Below are positions 1-8,090 of a stretch of 31,886 nt of DNA, piece after piece. The notes below the pieces were generated by a model. It ran no database searches. It saw only the letters and a list, made by a program, of their open reading frames with translations, and was not told the origin of the DNA. The stretch comes from CAMPJM01 sp964440915 (GTDB taxonomy: Bacteria > Bacteroidota > Bacteroidia > Cytophagales > Cyclobacteriaceae), in the NCBI GenBank assembly GCA_964440915.1, contig CAYTTV010000041.1:1-31886 (forward strand). Reading direction: 5' to 3'. Every line of letters starts with the position of its first letter. Position 1 is the first letter of the stretch. The translations under genes and the position numbers were made by a program.

Positions 1-238
1 GGAAATTTTTTTAATCGACATTAATCTTTTAAAAAGTTTTTGTGGCAATATAATGCTTTATCGCTTCTGTTATTCCGCCTGCCTTGCTTTTCCAATGCGC
101 TGATTATTTAGGAGACTTGTTTTACCATCCAAATCTGCACCCTTCCTTTAATACAAAACATGGTTCTATAAAACCCATCTATTATTATCTTTATAAAAAG
201 TCGCCATTGAGACATAGTATATAGCATAGACGATTGCC

Positions 239-1261
239 ATGAATAAAAAGAAAGTATATTGGATCTGCCAAATTGGAGGGTGGTCGCTATATGCATTATT
301 GAATATTTACATATTGAAGACGGCAGACAAGCTCACTTATAATTTAGGCTGGAGCATTGTTATAGAAGCCCTTTTTTACCTTTTTTCCACCCATCTTTTT
401 AGGATATTTGTTATTCGAAGAGGCTGGCTTAAGCTTTACATGAGCCAACTGGTTCCTCGACTGTTATTGGCCATTGTCTTGTTGAGCCTCAGTAATTATA
501 TGTACCGTATAGGAGTGGCTTATGCACTCAGCTTGTTTGACTTTAACCGGGAGTTTACGTTCTTATTTGTGTTTTTTGATATCACGGCTTCATTGTCGTT
601 GTACATTGTGTGGGCATTGTTTTATTTTATGTACCATTATGTAGAAAACTATAATTCAACGCTCAAGTTTGAGGCGGCTATTAATGAAATTGAGTTGAAC
701 AGGCTTAAGTCGCAACTCAACCCTCATTTTATTTTCAATGCACTCAACAGCATTAGGGCCTTAGTGGATGAGAATCCTCAAAAAAGCAAGATTGCCATTA
801 CACAATTGTCCAACATCTTGCGCAACTCGATGCACATGGACAAGAAAAAGCTAATCCCTTTTGAAGATGAAATGCAGACCGTAAGGGACTATCTTGCATT
901 GGAGACTATCCGATTTGAAGAAAGACTTCAGGTAGGCATTCAAATCAATGCGGCTGCTTATAAATTTGAGGTGCCCCCTCTCATGGTGCAGACTTTGGTT
1001 GAAAACGGCATAAAACATGGGGTCTCTACTTTAGTGCAAGGAGGGATTTTGCAGATCAGTGCCGATGTTGTCGACTCCTGTCTTGTAATCAAGATCCGGA
1101 ACAGTGGCCAAATCAAAGATAGTAGTGAGGCCAAAGGTTATGGGATAGTCAATACAACGAAAAGGCTAAATCTGATTTTTGGAAAATCGGCATCTTTTAG
1201 AATTTATAATGAAAATGATAGCTTTGTGATGACAGAGATCGTAATACCCCAAAGCTTCTGA
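239..1261 (+). CDS. LytS-type membrane sensor histidine kinase
   Basis: This 340-residue inner-membrane kinase should phosphorylate the LytTR regulator encoded 54 bases downstream. The N-terminal ~135 residues form about four hydrophobic membrane segments with no large extracellular domain. A short coiled linker (about 140-158) leads to the His_kinase (PF06580) motif NPHFIFNALNSI, with H163 as the likely phosphorylated histidine. The HATPase_c part shows the N box LVENGIKHG (N256) and the G box GYGIVNT (300-306). Length and layout fit the LytS/YehU-like family common in Bacteroidota. The ATG at 239 gives a sensible membrane start. The signal it senses cannot be told from the sequence; the pair may be autoregulated. 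Confidence 0.93.
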   Translation: MNKKKVYWICQIGGWSLYALLNIYILKTADKLTYNLGWSIVIEALFYLFSTHLFRIFVIRRGWLKLYMSQLVPRLLLAIVLLSLSNYMYRIGVAYALSLFDFNREFTFLFVFFDITASLSLYIVWALFYFMYHYVENYNSTLKFEAAINEIELNRLKSQLNPHFIFNALNSIRALVDENPQKSKIAITQLSNILRNSMHMDKKKLIPFEDEMQTVRDYLALETIRFEERLQVGIQINAAAYKFEVPPLMVQTLVENGIKHGVSTLVQGGILQISADVVDSCLVIKIRNSGQIKDSSEAKGYGIVNTTKRLNLIFGKSASFRIYNENDSFVMTEIVIPQSF

Positions 1262-1315
1262 CACACAGCAAATTGGTGCTCAAATCAAAATTCAACCATA
1301 TAAACAGAATGGACT

Positions 1316-2035
1316 ATGAAAGCAATCGTGATTGACGATGAAAGACTGGCTCGAAAGGAACTGATCTCTTTGTTATCCGACTACAAATACATTACTGTTG
1401 TAGATGAGGCAGTGAATGTTGACGATGCCTATGAAAAGATAAAAAAACACAGTCCTGATCTATTATTTCTGGACATTCAGATGCCTGGGAAAACGGGCTT
1501 TGAGCTTTTGGAAATGTTGGATAATGTGCCTGAGGTTATTTTCACGACAGCCTATGATGAACATGCCTTGAAGGCCTTTGAGGTAAATGCCTTTGACTAC
1601 CTGCTCAAGCCTATCCAAACGGAACGTTTGGGCAAGAGCCTGAGCAAGTTGTTGAAGAAGGAAAATGACCAGTCCGATACTTTTCGACCGAATAAAAAGC
1701 TTGGAGTTGACGATCAGGTATTTGTAAAAGATGGGGAGAGGTGCTGGTTTGTGCGCCTTTCTGATGTGCGGCTGTTTGAGTCTGAAGGCAACTACATCAA
1801 AGTGTATTTTGGGAACGTAAAGCCCATGATCCATAAGTCGCTCAATGCTTTGGAAGAGAAACTTGACGATAGGATGTTTTTTAGGGCCAGCCGAAAGCAT
1901 GTGATCAACCTGAGCTGGGTAGAAGGTATAGAGCCATGGTTTAATGGGGGCTTGATGGTGAAACTAAAGGGAGGAGAAAAGGTGGAGGTGAGCCGCAGGC
2001 AAGCTGCAAAGTTTAAAGATATGATGAGTTTGTAA
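1316..2035 (+). CDS. LytTR-family response regulator
   Basis: A 239-residue two-domain regulator. The receiver domain (1-115) has the acidic pair D7/D8, phospho-acceptor D53 in FLDIQMPG, T77 or T78, and K98 in the YLLKP motif, so all key residues are present. A LytTR DNA-binding domain follows (about 135-237), with the typical stretch ESEGNYIKVY and a basic C-terminus ending in SRRQAAKFK. It lies 54 bases after the LytS-like kinase and is almost certainly its partner. Members of this family bind direct repeats in target promoters; no target site could be assigned here. Confidence 0.94.
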   Translation: MKAIVIDDERLARKELISLLSDYKYITVVDEAVNVDDAYEKIKKHSPDLLFLDIQMPGKTGFELLEMLDNVPEVIFTTAYDEHALKAFEVNAFDYLLKPIQTERLGKSLSKLLKKENDQSDTFRPNKKLGVDDQVFVKDGERCWFVRLSDVRLFESEGNYIKVYFGNVKPMIHKSLNALEEKLDDRMFFRASRKHVINLSWVEGIEPWFNGGLMVKLKGGEKVEVSRRQAAKFKDMMSL

Positions 2036-2176
2036 AAAGTATATTGGGCAATGCGAGTGCTGCCCTACTTGCTTCCATCCTATTTGCTTAACTTTTCACG
2101 GCATTATCACAATTAAACGTAAATTGCAACTTCTTTTGAAAGTGGCAGCCCAATTGCCGGAAAACAAGACGCTTCA

Positions 2177-3211
2177 ATGAACGCTAACAGAAAGAAAAAT
2201 GCCCTATACTCTCTGGTGCTGGTAATAGCGCTGGTAAGTGTTTGGTGGTATAGAAACCATAACGAACAGGATACTCAAAAACAGCGTGTGGAGATAGCGG
2301 GCGAAACGATGGGCACGACATACTCCATAAAATATTTACAAAAGGAAGGTGAAAATTATAAAACATCTATAGATTCTTTATTGGAACTTTTCAACCAATC
2401 ACTTTCTACCTATATACCCAGTTCAGAAATCTCACAGTTTAATCAAAGCACTGTTTTTAAATTCCAACTGCCCTATTTCTATCCTGTGTTGAAGCGCAGC
2501 TATGAGATATACCAAAAAACAGATGGTGCGTTTGATCCTACGGTAGGTCCTTTGGTGAATGCATGGGGCTTTGGCCCAGAAAGTCCTGAAATGCCTACCG
2601 AAGAGACTATCGACTCTTTGCTGCAATTTGTCAGATTTGACAGCGTGTATTTCGACTCCATTTCGGTATGCAAGCTCATGAGCGGGATTGAGCTTGATTT
2701 TAGTGCAATTGCAAAAGGATATGGCGTGGATGTGGTGGTTGATTTTCTGCGTCGCAAAGGTATAGAAAATATGATGGTGGAAATTGGTGGTGAAATGGTA
2801 TGCCTGGGCCGAAATCAGGAAGATCAAATATGGCGGATTGGTATTGACCGACCATCTGGTGGAGAGGGTACTAGACCCCTGCAGGCAGTGGTAGCGCTAA
2901 GTAATAGGGCACTTGCTACTTCTGGCAACTACCGCAACTATTACGAAAAGGATGGAAAGAAATTTTCCCATACCATTGATCCTAAAACTGGCTACCCTGT
3001 AGACCATACTTTGTTAAGCGCTTCAGTATTTGCGCCAGATTGTATGACCGCAGATGCTTTTGCCACTGCTTTTATGGTCTTGGGGCTTGAAAGAGCCAAA
3101 GCAATGCTTAAGGAGGAGAATGATTTGGAGGCCTACTTGATGTATAGTGATGATAATGGCGAGGTACATACCTTCATCTCTGAAGGCATGAGAGAATTTA
3201 TTGAGGAATAA
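2177..3211 (+). CDS. apbE: FAD:protein FMN transferase (ApbE family)
   Basis: ApbE enzymes move FMN from FAD onto a Ser/Thr of target flavoproteins (for example Nqr or Rnf subunits) outside the cytoplasmic membrane, using Mg2+. The 344-residue protein starts with a membrane anchor (about 10-25) that lacks a lipobox Cys. It then shows the family signatures GETMGTTYSIKY, LDFSAIAKGYGVDVV, a GGE motif, and DPKTGYPVDH followed by MTADAFATAFMVLG with the metal-binding Asp and Thr. Length is normal. No nqr or rnf genes lie in this window, so the target is elsewhere. The gene heads a + strand row continuing into a methyltransferase (31-base gap) and a ZIP transporter. Confidence 0.93.
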   Translation: MNANRKKNALYSLVLVIALVSVWWYRNHNEQDTQKQRVEIAGETMGTTYSIKYLQKEGENYKTSIDSLLELFNQSLSTYIPSSEISQFNQSTVFKFQLPYFYPVLKRSYEIYQKTDGAFDPTVGPLVNAWGFGPESPEMPTEETIDSLLQFVRFDSVYFDSISVCKLMSGIELDFSAIAKGYGVDVVVDFLRRKGIENMMVEIGGEMVCLGRNQEDQIWRIGIDRPSGGEGTRPLQAVVALSNRALATSGNYRNYYEKDGKKFSHTIDPKTGYPVDHTLLSASVFAPDCMTADAFATAFMVLGLERAKAMLKEENDLEAYLMYSDDNGEVHTFISEGMREFIEE

Positions 3212-3242
3212 TTTTGTTGGATAAGCGATTGATCAAAGAAGC

Positions 3243-3998
3243 ATGCTACACACACAAGTAAAAAGGGAATGGTTTGGAGAGTGGTTTGACTCACCATATT
3301 ATCATATACTCTATAAACACCGCGATTTTGAAGAAGCCAGGGATTTTATACAAAATCTGGATAAACTGCTAAACTTTAAGCCTGAACAGAAAATACTAGA
3401 CTTGGCTTGTGGCAAAGGAAGACACTCTATTTATATGAACAGCATTGGGCTGGATGTCGTAGGAGTGGATCTTTCTCCGCAGAATATAGCAGAGGCGAAG
3501 GAAGCCGAAAATGAGCGGCTGCACTTCTACGTCCATGATATGCGCGAGGTTTTCAGAAAGGAAGCCTTTGACTATGTGCTCAATCTCTTTACCAGCTTTG
3601 GTTATTTTGAGACAGAGGAGGAAAACGAAAACGCCATATGTTCCACTGCCCAAGGAATTAAGCCTGGTGGAGGTTTTGTGCTCGATTTTCTCAATCCAGG
3701 TTTTGTCGTCGATAGGCTAGTACCTTGTGAAGAAAAGGAGATAGATGGAATTTTGTTCAAGATTAGCAGGCGGTTTGCCAATGGCTATATTCTCAAAGAC
3801 ATTGAGTTTGAGGCAGAAGACAGGAATTTTATATTTACTGAGCGGGTGCAGGCGATTCAAAAAGAAAAATTTATAGCATATTTTAAAAAAGCAGGTTTAT
3901 CTTTACAACATATTTTCGGCGATTATCATTTGAGCCCATTTGACGAGAACACTTCTGAAAGGATGATATTTATATTGCAAAAACCCCTTGCTCGGTAA
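3243..3998 (+). CDS. class I SAM-dependent methyltransferase
   Basis: A 251-residue Rossmann-fold methyltransferase. Motif I is LDLACGKGRHS (about 53-63), and the acidic end of strand beta2 follows in VGVDLSPQN. VHDMRE matches the adenine-side motif and NLFTSFGYF the motif IV region. The early tryptophan/tyrosine-rich segment (WFGEWFDSPYY) is often seen in a Bacteroidota group of unassigned methyltransferases. The substrate is unknown. It sits 31 bases after apbE and 6 bases before the ZIP gene, suggesting one transcript, although the three functions have no evident common theme. Confidence 0.88.
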   Translation: MLHTQVKREWFGEWFDSPYYHILYKHRDFEEARDFIQNLDKLLNFKPEQKILDLACGKGRHSIYMNSIGLDVVGVDLSPQNIAEAKEAENERLHFYVHDMREVFRKEAFDYVLNLFTSFGYFETEEENENAICSTAQGIKPGGGFVLDFLNPGFVVDRLVPCEEKEIDGILFKISRRFANGYILKDIEFEAEDRNFIFTERVQAIQKEKFIAYFKKAGLSLQHIFGDYHLSPFDENTSERMIFILQKPLAR

Positions 3999-4004
3999 AA
4001 TTAT

Positions 4005-4751
4005 ATGCTACAAGACATTGTCATCTTAACCCTATCTGCCTTAGGGGGTGGGCTAGCTGTTTTTTTGGTCAAAAAGATCAATACTACTTCATTCAAGCTA
4101 AGCCTAGTATTCGCGGGCTCTTACCTGTTTTCCATTACCATCATTCATCTGCTGCCCGATGTGTTCTCAGCATCGGATAGGCCAGCGCAGATAGGTCTTT
4201 TTATATTGATCGGCTTTTTTTTGCAGATTGTTTTGGCGCAGTTTACCTCTGGGGTAGAGCATGGTCATATTCATGAACCAGCTCAGCATGGTCACGATCA
4301 TGGCAATCTAGGCGTCACTACCTTGTTGGTGGCCCTGTGCTTTCATTCGTTTATGGAGGGAACGCTCCTCGCCCATCCGGCAGAGCATGTGCACGACCAT
4401 GGCTCGCATGCACTTCTTATCGGAATTATCTTGCATAAAATGCCTGCTGCCTTTGCGCTTATGTCGGTATTGAGACTAAAGGTTCAGTCACTAAAAAAGG
4501 AACTCTTATTGCTGCTTATTTTTGCTTTGGCTTCCCCTTTGGGACTGGTGTTTAGTGTTTATTTTCATGACACTGCCTTCGTAGATGATAATACCTTTTT
4601 ACTTATCTATGCTGTTGTTTGCGGTAATTTCCTTCATATATCCACCACCATATTTTTTGAAAGCAGTCCGGAGCATCGTTTTCACTTCAAGCGACTGCTA
4701 GTGAGCCTCATAGGAGCTTGCCTGGCCGTTATGGTTGAGTTTCTGTTGTAA
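4005..4751 (+). CDS. ZIP-family divalent metal transporter
   Basis: This 248-residue membrane protein has about eight hydrophobic segments, like ZIP (PF02535) carriers that bring Zn2+ or Fe2+ into the cytoplasm. A His-rich loop (HGHIHEPAQHGHDHG, about 86-100) lies between membrane helices. The metal-site helices show HSFMEG and HKMPAAFAL, the family's H..E and H.....P signatures. The ATG lies 6 bases after the methyltransferase stop, so it is probably co-transcribed. Codons 213-248 plus the stop (4641-4751) occur again, identically, at 5807-5917. The foreign-looking cassette between the copies begins right after this stop codon, so the gene itself stays complete. Confidence 0.9.
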   Translation: MLQDIVILTLSALGGGLAVFLVKKINTTSFKLSLVFAGSYLFSITIIHLLPDVFSASDRPAQIGLFILIGFFLQIVLAQFTSGVEHGHIHEPAQHGHDHGNLGVTTLLVALCFHSFMEGTLLAHPAEHVHDHGSHALLIGIILHKMPAAFALMSVLRLKVQSLKKELLLLLIFALASPLGLVFSVYFHDTAFVDDNTFLLIYAVVCGNFLHISTTIFFESSPEHRFHFKRLLVSLIGACLAVMVEFLL

Positions 4752-4752
4752 A
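4641..4752 (+). repeat. 112-base direct repeat, copy 1 (ZIP 3' end)
   Basis: Bases 4641-4752 are identical, base for base, to 5807-5918 (offset 1166). This copy is the in-frame 3' end of the ZIP gene: codons 213-248, the stop, and one extra A. Identity stops sharply on both sides: at 4640 A against C, and at 4753 G against T. The lack of any mismatch suggests a recent duplication or ongoing recombination between the copies. Confidence 0.97.
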
Positions 4753-4836
4753 GTTTAAATTTTCGAGCTACAACTTTTTAATTAGTAAAAATGTTATTAT
4801 TATTAATTCATGGTTTTACTCTTTAAATAATTAAAT

Positions 4837-5052
4837 ATGAGAGGCTTTTCTTTTAAAAGGGTAATCAATTTTTTTAATTCCGTTCGTCCATTAATTGATA
4901 AGGACGGAGAAGTTTTCTTGAGAAATCTCAATGAAGAAGACTTTGAAGAGAAAATAGAAAGCATTAAAAAGGGGAAGACTGTAGCTTTTAATGCTGGTGA
5001 GAAGGACTTTAAGATTAATTTAGTTAGAAATCTGGATCCAATAACTGAATAA
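4837..5052 (+). CDS. small hypothetical protein, cassette gene 1
   Basis: A 71-residue protein that I do not recognise. It begins MRGFSFKRVINFFN, with a basic amphipathic N-terminus, and continues with a charged middle (EEDFEEKIESIKKGK). It has no membrane segment, signal peptide or Cys. The ATG at 4837 is preceded by a very AT-rich leader (4753-4836) without a clear TTTG/TAnnTTTG promoter. It ends 5 bases before the next gene, implying translational coupling and a shared role. Low G+C and AT-rich codons match gene 2 and differ from the flanking genes. It could be a soluble partner, regulator or antitoxin-like protein; nothing in the sequence decides this. Confidence 0.6.
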   Translation: MRGFSFKRVINFFNSVRPLIDKDGEVFLRNLNEEDFEEKIESIKKGKTVAFNAGEKDFKINLVRNLDPITE

Positions 5053-5057
5053 GAATA

Positions 5058-5804
5058 TTGAATTTAGCAATAAGCACTTTAGTTATATTCTTTCTCTTTA
5101 TTCTTCCTGGACTTTTATTCAGAAGGTCATATTATTCAGGAGTATTTTCAAAACAATATTTTAAATCAGCCCCTTTTCAAGTATTTGTATCCTCCATTGT
5201 TCCAGGGGTTCTTTTTCAGCTAAGCTTCTGTTATATAATACTCCAATTTACTTTCATAGACTTCGGCGTTGTCCTTAGTTTACTTAATCCAGATTTAGAT
5301 TTTTTCAGATTTGATCTAGACATTGTTCAAAGAGATTTATTGAACATCCTACTTTATCAAGGAGGCTTATTTTTATATGTATTTGTTATTGCTAAAACCT
5401 CCAAAACAGTTGTGAGGCGTTTCAAATTGGATAGAAAGTTCAAAGAACTAAGATTTCAAAATAGGTGGCATTACATTTTAAGTGGAGAAGTACTGGACTT
5501 TCCTGAGAATGATGGAAAAGGAAGAGCTAAGGATATATTTTTGACATACATTGATATAGCTATAAATACAGGCCATAAAACCATTTTGTACAGTGGCTTT
5601 TTAGCAGATTATCATTTAACAAAAGAAGGAGTAGGTCTTGATTATATTCATTTAAGGAAAGTTAAAAGAAGGGATATCGATAAAATCAGTGGTAAAAGCT
5701 TTGATGGAAGAGAGTATACGATACCAGGAGATGTATTTCTCATACCATTTTCCAATGTTATCAATTTAAACATTTCTTATTTCGGTCGAGAGAAAATCGT
5801 GTAG
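5058..5804 (+). CDS. hypothetical membrane protein, cassette gene 2
   Basis: A 248-residue protein starting at a TTG codon 5 bases after gene 1. Three hydrophobic segments are visible: about 4-21 with the motif ILPGLLFRRS, about 40-65, and about 95-115. They are followed by a polar, probably cytoplasmic domain (about 117-248) containing RWHYILSGEV, a KDIFLTYIDI strand and a GFLADYHL segment. The layout (N-terminal PG-containing helix, three helices, C-terminal beta-rich domain) faintly recalls the DUF6338 type of membrane protein, but this is from memory and unverified. The stop at 5802-5804 lies 2 bases before the second repeat, so no terminator fits within the cassette. Function unknown; a defence role is only speculation. 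Confidence 0.65.
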   Translation: MNLAISTLVIFFLFILPGLLFRRSYYSGVFSKQYFKSAPFQVFVSSIVPGVLFQLSFCYIILQFTFIDFGVVLSLLNPDLDFFRFDLDIVQRDLLNILLYQGGLFLYVFVIAKTSKTVVRRFKLDRKFKELRFQNRWHYILSGEVLDFPENDGKGRAKDIFLTYIDIAINTGHKTILYSGFLADYHLTKEGVGLDYIHLRKVKRRDIDKISGKSFDGREYTIPGDVFLIPFSNVINLNISYFGREKIV

Positions 5805-5806
5805 TC

Positions 5807-5918
5807 TCCACCACCATATTTTTTGAAAGCAGTCCGGAGCATCGTTTTCACTTCAAGCGACTGCTAGTGAGCCTCATAGGAGCTTGCCTGGCCGTTATGG
5901 TTGAGTTTCTGTTGTAAA
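5807..5918 (+). repeat. 112-base direct repeat, copy 2 (stranded ZIP 3' end)
   Basis: An exact copy of 4641-4752 without a start codon or upstream ZIP sequence, so it is not a gene. It follows the cassette gene 2 stop by 2 bases and joins directly to the intergenic DNA before the symporter operon. This copy may mark the original 3' end of the ZIP gene before the insertion, left behind when the incoming unit supplied the copy now fused to ZIP. Confidence 0.97.
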
Positions 5919-5985
5919 TAAATCATCAGTCGATAGAAAAAATTAATGTTGAATCTTTTTTAAAAGGAATATTCTGTTATTATTG

Positions 5986-5995
5986 CAATCGATTG
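5986..5995. promoter_or_regulatory. 10-base palindrome upstream of the acetate symporter operon
   Basis: CAATCGATTG is a perfect palindrome 55 bases before the DUF4212 start, followed by the related string GGCAATTGTTGCATTGC. It could be an operator for the symporter operon, but short palindromes also occur by chance. No clear TTTG/TAnnTTTG pair was found in 5919-6050. Confidence 0.2.
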
Positions 5996-6050
5996 TGGCA
6001 ATTGTTGCATTGCCCCTAAAAAAGCATATTATCTTCTTAAACATGCAGTA

Positions 6051-6317
6051 ATGATGAATAATAACAAGGAAAGCATGCAGTTGTATTGGAAACGCAACTT
6101 GCGTTATCTGCTCATCCTTTTATCCATTTGGTTTATTTGTTCCTTCGTTTTTGGAATTATAGCCGTAGAGCCACTCAATGCCATTAGAATAGGGGGTTTT
6201 AAACTAGGTTTCTGGTTTGCTCAACAAGGGGCCATTTATGTGTTTGTCATCATCATCTTCGTGTATGTGAGGTGGATGAACAAGCTCGACAAGGACTTTG
6301 ATGTGGACGAAAAATAA
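6051..6317 (+). CDS. DUF4212 small subunit of sodium:solute symporter
   Basis: An 88-residue membrane protein with two helices (about 15-40 and 52-76), typical of the DUF4212/putative solute:sodium symporter small subunit family. The segment LYWKRNLRYL and the following WFICSFVFGI helix are characteristic. The small subunit is nearly always encoded just before a large SSS-family permease, as here (18-base gap). It is assumed to help assembly or activity of the large subunit in the inner membrane. The start is one of two tandem ATGs (6051 or 6054). Confidence 0.9.
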   Translation: MMNNNKESMQLYWKRNLRYLLILLSIWFICSFVFGIIAVEPLNAIRIGGFKLGFWFAQQGAIYVFVIIIFVYVRWMNKLDKDFDVDEK

Positions 6318-6335
6318 ATAATCACTTACTCATAG

Positions 6336-8072
6336 ATGGAAAATCAACAAATCTGGATTTATGCCATAGTCGGCTTTACTTTTGCCATATACATAGGGAT
6401 AGCAATTTGGAGCCGGGCCGGTTCAACCAAAGAATTTTATGTAGCGGGAGGAGGTGTTCCGCCCCTTGCTAATGGCATGGCCACGGCAGCAGACTGGATG
6501 TCGGCAGCGTCCTTTATTTCTATGGCAGGCATTATCTCTTTTATAGGGTATGATGGCTCAGTTTACCTTTTAGGATGGACCGGCGGCTACGTTTTGCTTG
6601 CCCTGCTTTTAGCACCCTACCTCCGTAAGTTTGGCAAATTTACCGTGCCTGACTTTGTGGGTGAGCGCTATTATTCTCAGGCTGCACGCCAGGTAGCAGT
6701 AGTTTGTGCCCTTTTTATTTCATTCACCTATGTAGCAGGACAGATGCGCGGTGTGGGCGTTGTTTTCAGTAGGTTTCTTGAAGTAGATGTTAATACAGGT
6801 GTCTATATAGGCATGGCCATTGTATTTTTATATGCAGTGTTGGGAGGGATGAAGGGAATTACCTACACGCAAGTAGCCCAATATTGCGTCCTTATATTCG
6901 CCTATATGGTACCGGCTATTTTTATTTCCCTTATCCTTACAGACAATGTAATTCCTCAGATTGGTTTTGGTTCTACCTTGAGCGATGGCACCTATCTCTT
7001 AGATAAGTTGGATGGCCTAGGTGAGGAGCTGGGATTTGCTGCTTATACTGAAGGCAGAAGCAGCATGATCAATGTGTTTTTTATTACTGCCGCCTTAATG
7101 GTAGGAACAGCAGGCCTTCCTCATGTTATCGTAAGGTTTTTTACTGTGCCAAAAGTAAAAGATGCAAGGATCTCTGCTGGCTACGCCCTTATATTCATTG
7201 CTATTCTATACACTACTGCACCAGCAGTAGCCGCTTTTGCCCGAGTCAATCTCATCAGTACCGTTAGCAACCAGCCATATGCAGAAGTTCCTTCTTGGTT
7301 TAAAACTTGGGAAAACACCGGACTCATTAATTTTACCGATAAAAATGGCGATGGCCTTATTCAATTTTATAATGACAACAATACGGATCCTGCGTTTTTG
7401 GCTAAGGTAGAACATAATCAGTGGCAGGGAAACGAACTGGTAATTGACAATGACATCATGGTGCTGGCCAATCCGGAAATCGCCGGCCTGCCCAATTGGG
7501 TAATAGCATTGGTGGCAGCAGGCGGATTAGCAGCAGCATTATCTACGGCAGCTGGCCTATTGTTGGTGATATCCACCTCTGTGTCCCATGATTTCATTAA
7601 GAAAACCGTCAATCCCTCTATATCTGAAAAGGGGGAACTTCTAGCAGCCCGTGTAGCTGCTGCAGTTGCAGTGGTCATAGCGGGTTATTTTGGCATCCAT
7701 CCTCCCGGCTATGTGGCGGCAGTTGTTGCATTTGCTTTTGGTTTGGCTGCTTCTTCCTTTTTTCCTGTCATTATCATGGGTATTTTCTCCAAAAGGATGA
7801 ACAAGCAAGGCGCTATCGCGGGGATGGTCGTTGGTCTTATTTTCACAGCTACCTACATTGTTTATTTCAAGCTATATAACCCAGAGGCAAACATACCTGA
7901 GAACTGGTGGTGGGGTATTTCTCCAGAAGGAATAGGCACGTTGGGCATGTTGTTTAATTTTATCGTCTCCATCACGGTATCGTCCATGACACCCCCGCCA
8001 CCTCAAAGAATCACAGAGATGGTGGAAAGTATACGATTCCCTAGGGGAGCTGGGCAAGCACAAGAACATTGA
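6336..8072 (+). CDS. sodium:solute symporter, acetate-permease type
   Basis: A 578-residue SSS-family permease with about 13 membrane helices. The signatures EFYVAGGGVPPLANGMATAA and DWMSAASFISMAG near the N-terminus match the ActP-like branch paired with DUF4212 proteins. The large soluble insertion (about 310-385) between helices contains DKNGDGLIQFYN (335-346), which reads like an EF-hand calcium loop with Asp/Asn at positions 1, 3 and 5 but Asn instead of Glu at position 12. The small subunit lies 18 bases upstream and acs downstream, so uptake of acetate or another short carboxylate with Na+ is likely. Substrate is inferred from context and family. Confidence 0.93.
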   Translation: MENQQIWIYAIVGFTFAIYIGIAIWSRAGSTKEFYVAGGGVPPLANGMATAADWMSAASFISMAGIISFIGYDGSVYLLGWTGGYVLLALLLAPYLRKFGKFTVPDFVGERYYSQAARQVAVVCALFISFTYVAGQMRGVGVVFSRFLEVDVNTGVYIGMAIVFLYAVLGGMKGITYTQVAQYCVLIFAYMVPAIFISLILTDNVIPQIGFGSTLSDGTYLLDKLDGLGEELGFAAYTEGRSSMINVFFITAALMVGTAGLPHVIVRFFTVPKVKDARISAGYALIFIAILYTTAPAVAAFARVNLISTVSNQPYAEVPSWFKTWENTGLINFTDKNGDGLIQFYNDNNTDPAFLAKVEHNQWQGNELVIDNDIMVLANPEIAGLPNWVIALVAAGGLAAALSTAAGLLLVISTSVSHDFIKKTVNPSISEKGELLAARVAAAVAVVIAGYFGIHPPGYVAAVVAFAFGLAASSFFPVIIMGIFSKRMNKQGAIAGMVVGLIFTATYIVYFKLYNPEANIPENWWWGISPEGIGTLGMLFNFIVSITVSSMTPPPPQRITEMVESIRFPRGAGQAQEH

Positions 8073-8090
8073 TATACCAGAAAATAGAGA

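Larger units (their letters stand above)
4753..5918 (+). mobile_element. repeat-bounded two-gene cassette inserted at the ZIP 3' end
   Basis: The segment holds two same-strand genes (71 and 248 aa) and ends with the second repeat copy. The unit of cassette plus one repeat is 1166 bases. It is far more AT-rich than its flanks: lines 5101-5160 and 5341-5400 each contain 17 G+C of 60, against 35 of 60 at 4321-4380. There is no recombinase, transposase, terminal inverted repeat or tRNA. The structure resembles integration at a gene's 3' end with reconstitution of the host gene, or single-crossover insertion of a circle carrying the 112 bases. Crossover between the repeats would delete the cassette cleanly. 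Mobility is an inference; the duplication and composition shift are seen directly. Confidence 0.7.

Noticed and set aside
1463..1900. A 145-codon minus-strand frame inside the LytTR regulator gene
   Set aside because: It is antisense to a gene with all family motifs and has no coding features of its own.
4641..5918. Composite transposon or insertion sequence as explanation of the repeats
   Set aside because: There is no transposase, the repeat is a piece of host coding sequence rather than an IS, no terminal inverted repeats are visible, and 112 bases is far longer than usual target duplications.
4641..5918. Assembly artefact creating the 112-base repeat
   Set aside because: Not excluded without reads, but the unique AT-rich sequence between the copies and the clean repeat ends make a real duplication more likely.
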